NCBI RefSeq assembly: GCF_004682055.1
Contig: NZ_QUZU01000012.1
Span: 97,765 to 161,764 of the forward strand
Length of the DNA stretch: 64,000 bases
Direction: 5' to 3'
From: Pseudomonas kairouanensis
Lineage (GTDB): Bacteria; Pseudomonadota; Gammaproteobacteria; Pseudomonadales; Pseudomonadaceae
Shown here: piece after piece, positions 59,914 to 64,000 of the stretch
Numbering within the stretch: position 1 is the stretch's first letter
Layout: the number at the start of each line of letters is the position of its first letter
Notes under the pieces: model-generated
Seen by the model: the letters and a program-made list of their open reading frames with translations, nothing else
Told to the model about the DNA's origin: nothing
Databases searched by the model: none
Position numbers and translations under genes: made by a program

Positions 59914-60868
59914 TCGTAAAAGCCTGTTCGAGCGCGACTCCAGCCCCAGTCAACCCGGAATACGGCGCCGTCACCAACCACACCGGAATGCCCTTGAAGT
60001 AGTCACTCATGCAGCCCTTGTCGCGAAAGCTCTTGGCGAAACCACTGGTGATAAAGAAGTCGGCAAACCTCGGTATCACCCCGCCCACGATATACACGCC
60101 ACCGCGACCACCGGTGGTCAGCACATTGTTGCCCGCCACCCGGCCCAGCCAGATGCTGAACTGGTCCAATACTTCCATGGCCACCGGGTCGCCGGCCAGG
60201 CCTGCGGCGGTGATGGCCTCGGGCGTTTCCAGTACCGGGGTGTGCCCATCCACCGCGCAGATCGCCCGGTACAGACGCGGCAAACCGCCACCGCTCAAGG
60301 CGGTTTCAGCGCTGACATGGCCGATCTCAGAGTAGATGTGCTGCCACAACTGGGTTTCACGCGGGCTGCTAAGGGGCAGGTCGACATGCCCGCCCTCCCC
60401 CGGCAACGCCGCGAAGCGCCCGCCGCCCAGGTCCAGCAAGGTGCCGACGCCCAGGCCTGTGCCTGGGCCGATCACCACGGCGGGGCGCAACGGTTCCGGC
60501 GTGCCTTCGCAGACCACGCGAAATTCGTCGGGTTTCAGGCGGGTCATGCCCAGGGCCATGGCCGAGAAGTCATTGACCAGCAGCAGTTCATCCACCTGCA
60601 GGGCTTTGCAAAACGCGGTCTTGCTCAGGCGCCAGTGGTTGTTGGTGAACTTGAATTCATCGCCACTCACGGGACCTGCCACCGACAGGCACACCGCACC
60701 GACGGCACCGATTTCCAGGCCCTCTTCCTTGAGGTAGACCTTGATGGCCTCCTCGGGGCTGGCGTGATCCGCCGTGGCGTGCACGCGGATCGAATGCAGT
60801 TCCTGGTCCCGCCACAACGCAAAACGGGCGTTGGTTCCACCGATGTCACCGACCAGCGCTAGCTTCAC
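59909..60868 (-). CDS. glk: Glucokinase
   Basis: Phosphorylates glucose with ATP in the Entner-Doudoroff route. The 319-aa product opens with [17 protein letters not shown] (phosphate 1) and has [14 protein letters not shown] and [30 protein letters not shown] carries the catalytic Asp. The start is GTG at 60868, overlapping the edd stop in GTGA, so it is translationally coupled. The stop codon is within a REP. Confidence 0.95.
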   Translation of the reverse strand: MKLALVGDIGGTNARFALWRDQELHSIRVHATADHASPEEAIKVYLKEEGLEIGAVGAVCLSVAGPVSGDEFKFTNNHWRLSKTAFCKALQVDELLLVNDFSAMALGMTRLKPDEFRVVCEGTPEPLRPAVVIGPGTGLGVGTLLDLGGGRFAALPGEGGHVDLPLSSPRETQLWQHIYSEIGHVSAETALSGGGLPRLYRAICAVDGHTPVLETPEAITAAGLAGDPVAMEVLDQFSIWLGRVAGNNVLTTGGRGGVYIVGGVIPRFADFFITSGFAKSFRDKGCMSDYFKGIPVWLVTAPYSGLTGAGVALEQAFTM

Positions 60869-62691
60869 TTAAGCGTCTCCAAGGCAGAGGTAAAGGCGCT
60901 GGCGCCTTGCTCTGCGGAGCTTGCGGCCAAGCGCATAAATGCAAACAGCTCGCGACCGGCCCCCACGTTATTGCCCAACAGGCCCGTGGCAGGCGCGCGT
61001 GCTGCAAATTCTTCGGCGTCCACCTTAAGCTCCAGGGTGCCCTTCACGCCATCGACGCGAATGATATCGCCATCGCGCACCCGCGCCAGCGGCCCGCCGC
61101 TCTGGGCTTCGGGGTTGACGTGGATCGCGGCGGGAATCTTACCCGACGCGCCGGACATACGCCCGTCTGTCACCAACGCCACTTTGAAACCACGGTCCTG
61201 CAACACGCCCAGGAATGGGGTCATTTTGTGCAGTTCGGGCATGCCGTTGGAGCGCGGCCCCTGGAAGCGCATCACCGCGACAAAGTCTTTTTCCAACTGG
61301 CCGGCCTTGAATGCGTCCGCCAGGTCCTGCTGGTCCTGGAACACCACCGCCGGTGCTTCGACGATCTGATGCTCAGGGGCCACGGCAGAAACCTTCATCA
61401 CGCCACGCCCCAGGTTGCCTTCCATCACGCGCAAGCCGCCTTCGGGGGAGAACGCACGGGCCACGGGGCGCAGGATGCTTTCATCGAGGCTCTCGATAGG
61501 CCCGTCGCGCCAGATCAGCTCGCCGTCCACCAGGAACGGCTCCTGGGTGTAGCGGCTCAGGCCCTTGCCGGCCACAGTATTGACGTCTTCGTGGAGCAGG
61601 CCGGCCTCCAACAGCTCGCGGATCAGGAACGACATGCCGCCCGCCGCCTGGAAGTGGTTGATGTCGGCCTTGCCGTTTGGATAAACGTGGGACAGGGTCG
61701 GCACCACCTCGGAGAGGTCGGCCATGTCGTCCCACGTCAAAATGATGCCCGCCGACATGGCGATGGCCGGCATGTGCAGGGTGTGGTTGGTGGAGCCGCC
61801 GGTGGCGTTGAGGGCAATGATGGAGTTGACGATGGATTTTTCATCGACGATCTCGCCGATCGGCATGAAGCTGCCATTGGCCTTGGTCAAGCGCGTGACC
61901 TGGTGTGCCGCCTCGCGGGTCAGCGCATCACGCAGCGGCGTGTACGGGTTGACGAACGACGCGCCCGGCAGGTGCAGGCCCATCACTTCCATCAACAACT
62001 GGTTGGTGTTGGCGGTGCCGTAGAAAGTGCAGGTGCCGGGGCTGTGGTAGGACTTCATCTCCGATTCCAGCAGCTCTTCGCGGGTGGCCTTGCCTTCGGC
62101 GTAGCGCTGGCGCACATCGGCTTTCTGCTTGTTGGAGATGCCGGACGGCATGGGGCCGCCGGGCACGAAGATCATCGGCAGGTGACCGTAGCGCAACGCG
62201 CCCATCATCAGGCCGGGGACGATCTTGTCACAGATGCCCAGCATCAGCGCGGCGTCGAACATGTTGTGGGACAGCGCTACCGCCGTGGACATCGCGATCA
62301 CTTCACGGCTGAGCAGGCTCAGTTCCATGCCGGGCTCGCCCTGGGTCACGCCGTCGCACATGGCGGGGGTGCCGCCGGCGAACTGGCCGACCGAGCCGAC
62401 TTCGCGCAGGGCTTTCTTGATCTGTTCGGGGAAATGTTCGTAGGGCTGGTGCGCCGAGAGCATGTCGTTATATGACGAAACAATTGCCACGTTGGCGGCA
62501 TTCATCATGCGCAGGCTATTTTTATCTTCAGTGCCGCAACCGGCCACGCCATGGGCGAAGTTGGCGCATTGCAGCTTACCGCGCATCGGACCGTCGCTGG
62601 CAGCGCCGCGAATGAGCGCAAGGTAAGCCTCGCGGGTGGCGCGGCTGCGGGCGATAAGCCGTTCGGTGACCTCAAGAACGCGGGGATGCAT
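60865..62691 (-). CDS. edd: Phosphogluconate dehydratase Edd
   Basis: The iron-sulfur Entner-Doudoroff enzyme converting 6-phosphogluconate to 2-keto-3-deoxy-6-phosphogluconate. The 608-aa product is of IlvD/Edd length, with the cluster Cys in [16 protein letters not shown] (near residue 110) and [10 protein letters not shown], and [19 protein letters not shown] at the C-terminus. It begins the edd-glk-gltR-gtrS operon; HexR-type operators precede it. Confidence 0.97.
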   Translation of the reverse strand: MHPRVLEVTERLIARSRATREAYLALIRGAASDGPMRGKLQCANFAHGVAGCGTEDKNSLRMMNAANVAIVSSYNDMLSAHQPYEHFPEQIKKALREVGSVGQFAGGTPAMCDGVTQGEPGMELSLLSREVIAMSTAVALSHNMFDAALMLGICDKIVPGLMMGALRYGHLPMIFVPGGPMPSGISNKQKADVRQRYAEGKATREELLESEMKSYHSPGTCTFYGTANTNQLLMEVMGLHLPGASFVNPYTPLRDALTREAAHQVTRLTKANGSFMPIGEIVDEKSIVNSIIALNATGGSTNHTLHMPAIAMSAGIILTWDDMADLSEVVPTLSHVYPNGKADINHFQAAGGMSFLIRELLEAGLLHEDVNTVAGKGLSRYTQEPFLVDGELIWRDGPIESLDESILRPVARAFSPEGGLRVMEGNLGRGVMKVSAVAPEHQIVEAPAVVFQDQQDLADAFKAGQLEKDFVAVMRFQGPRSNGMPELHKMTPFLGVLQDRGFKVALVTDGRMSGASGKIPAAIHVNPEAQSGGPLARVRDGDIIRVDGVKGTLELKVDAEEFAARAPATGLLGNNVGAGRELFAFMRLAASSAEQGASAFTSALETLK

Positions 62692-62811
62692 GTGTAGAAC
62701 TCCAGGCTAACGGATGTGGCGACCTGAGTGTCTATGCTGATCAAACGCCCGCAGCGCATGGGATGGCAGGGTGTCGTTTGGATCATCGGACCAGTTGATT
62801 CAGGTCACTCG

Positions 62812-62826
62812 TTGTAGATTGAACAA
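62812..62826. promoter_or_regulatory. HexR-type operator, edd side
   Basis: TTGT-AGATTGA-ACAA matches the HexR consensus TTGT-N7-ACAA. It lies about 120 bp upstream of edd. HexR represses ED genes and is released by KDPG in P. putida. Confidence 0.75.
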
Positions 62827-62846
62827 AATATTGCCACTAAAAAGGC

Positions 62847-62874
62847 TTGTTTTCTATTTTTATGCGAATAATCT
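62847..62874 (+). promoter_or_regulatory. Sigma-70 promoter of gapA
   Basis: TTGTTT (62847-62852) and TAATCT (62869-62874) are spaced by 16 bp. The HexR-type site at 62874-62888 begins at the last base of the -10 element, so bound HexR would block this promoter. Confidence 0.6.
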
Positions 62875-62888
62875 TGTAATTCTTACAA
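62874..62888. promoter_or_regulatory. HexR-type operator, gapA side
   Basis: TTGT-AATTCTT-ACAA, a HexR-consensus palindrome directly between the predicted -10 element and the gapA start. Confidence 0.8.
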
Positions 62889-62912
62889 CAAATCGACGAC
62901 AGGCACTTTCCA

Positions 62913-63914
62913 ATGACTCTTCGCATCGCAATCAATGGTTTTGGCCGTATTGGCCGTAATGTCCTGCGCGCACTGTATACCCAAGGCTACCGCCAGGATT
63001 TGCAGATCGTCGCCATCAACGATCTGGGCGACAGCTCGATCAACGCCCACCTGCTCAAATACGATACCGTGCATGGCACTTTCGAAGCAGAGGTCGCCCA
63101 CGATCAGGAAAGCCTGACCGTCAATGGTGACCGGATTGCCGTCAGTGCCATTCGCAACCCCGCCGACCTGCCGTGGGCTGCGCACAAGATCGACGTGGTG
63201 TTCGAATGCACCGGTCTGTTCACCGACCGTGACAAGGCTGCCGCCCATATTACCGCCGGCGCACGCAAGGTGATCATTTCTGCACCGGCCAAGGGCGCTG
63301 ACGCCACCGTGGTCTACGGTGTGAACCACGACATTCTGCGCCAATCCCACCAGATCATCTCCAACGCCTCGTGCACCACCAACTGCCTGGCGCCAGTGGC
63401 CCAGGTGCTGCATCGCGAGCTGGGCATCGAAAGCGGCTTGATGACCACCATCCACGCCTACACCAACGACCAGAACCTGACCGACGTCTACCACACCGAC
63501 CCGTACCGCGCGCGCTCGGCCACCCAGAACATGATCCCGAGCAAGACCGGCGCCGCCGAAGCCGTAGGCCTGGTGCTGCCGGAACTGGCGGGCAAGCTGA
63601 CCGGCATGGCGGTGCGTGTACCGGTGATCAACGTGTCGCTGGTGGACCTCACCGTACAACTGAAGAAAGAAGCCAGCGCCGAGCAGGTCAACGCGCTGCT
63701 CAAGGACGCCAGCCAGCACTCGAAGATCCTCGGCTACAACACGCTGCCGCTGGTTTCCAGTGACTTCAACCACAACCCGCTGTCGTCGATTTTCGATGCC
63801 AATCACACCAAGGTCAGTGGCAAGTTGCTCAAAGTGCTCGCTTGGTATGACAACGAGTGGGGCTTCTCCAACCGCATGCTGGATAACTGCCTGGCGCTGT
63901 GCAACGCTGAATAA
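62913..63914 (+). CDS. gapA: Glyceraldehyde-3-phosphate dehydrogenase, type I
   Basis: NAD(P)-dependent GAPDH, 333 aa. The Rossmann motif is [15 protein letters not shown] near residue 7, and the active-site Cys is in [12 protein letters not shown] near residue 151. The end has [18 protein letters not shown] and the C-terminal [14 protein letters not shown]. It is divergent from edd under HexR-type control, as in P. putida and P. aeruginosa. It acts below the ED pathway in glucose catabolism. Confidence 0.97.
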   Translation: MTLRIAINGFGRIGRNVLRALYTQGYRQDLQIVAINDLGDSSINAHLLKYDTVHGTFEAEVAHDQESLTVNGDRIAVSAIRNPADLPWAAHKIDVVFECTGLFTDRDKAAAHITAGARKVIISAPAKGADATVVYGVNHDILRQSHQIISNASCTTNCLAPVAQVLHRELGIESGLMTTIHAYTNDQNLTDVYHTDPYRARSATQNMIPSKTGAAEAVGLVLPELAGKLTGMAVRVPVINVSLVDLTVQLKKEASAEQVNALLKDASQHSKILGYNTLPLVSSDFNHNPLSSIFDANHTKVSGKLLKVLAWYDNEWGFSNRMLDNCLALCNAE

Positions 63915-63935
63915 TCCTGTGTGAAAACCGGGCTT

Positions 63936-64000
63936 GTGTGGGAGCGGGCTTGCTCGCGAATGCGGTGTGTCAGATACACATGAATTGACTGACACACCGC
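63936..64000. repeat. REPIN (truncated by window end)
   Basis: Left unit TGTGGGAGCGGGCTTGCTCGCG followed by a spacer with GGTGTGTCAG...CTGACACACC pairing. The right unit should continue past the end of the window. Confidence 0.7.

Overview
The window looks like chromosomal DNA of a Pseudomonas of the P. fluorescens group. The evidence is the gene content (MvaT, an OprD-family porin, GtrS/GltR with Edd, Glk and GapA for Entner-Doudoroff glucose use), gene order that follows P. aeruginosa blocks, and many REP palindromes of the GTGGGAGSGGGCTTGC type known from fluorescent pseudomonads. Nothing looks like a phage, plasmid, integron or CRISPR array. Names rest on motifs and remembered family knowledge; no database search was run.

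Left part (1-18.7 kb), mostly minus strand: tRNA-Lys(UUU); queC and queE (7-deazaguanine synthesis); the cell-envelope operon ybgC-tolQRA-tolB-pal-cpoB; ruvC, ruvA and ruvB (Holliday junctions); yebC and aspS; an FmdB zinc ribbon; a ribbon-helix-helix protein; a Dps-like ferritin. A plus-strand membrane-anchored cold-shock protein follows, then slyX and a HIT hydrolase (minus), an OprD-family porin (plus) and an MscS channel (minus).

Middle (18.8-47.3 kb): yajQ, a PanE-like reductase, an orphan PAS sensor kinase, a PduO-type cobalamin adenosyltransferase, a Nudix-ThiE fusion, argJ, secA, dciA, a HerA-like ATPase, an amino-acid-type chemoreceptor, an unlisted 56-residue ORF, purU, mvaT and sbcB. 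Then comes a tightly overlapping six-gene operon (RDD, SpoIIM, DUF4129, DUF4350, MoxR ATPase, DUF58), which is the least understood system here. It is followed by a PilZ protein, a small lipoprotein, pyruvate kinase, an enoyl-CoA hydratase/isomerase-family protein and a ferredoxin-type reductase.

Right part (47.5-64 kb): class I fumarase; a DctB/DctD-type (MifS/MifR-like) two-component pair beside a 2-oxoglutarate permease that has a sigma-54 promoter and a candidate activator palindrome; a four-repeat membrane protein; a flavin reductase-like protein; two small genes divergent from an AraC regulator with mirrored direct-repeat operator candidates; and the gtrS-gltR-glk-edd operon divergent from gapA, with two HexR-type operators between them.

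The most useful leads are the MoxR-SpoIIM operon with its degenerate vWA MIDAS motif, the regulatory sites upstream of the permease, araC and edd/gapA, and REP elements in two geometries that lie in or next to gene ends, one supplying the glk stop codon.
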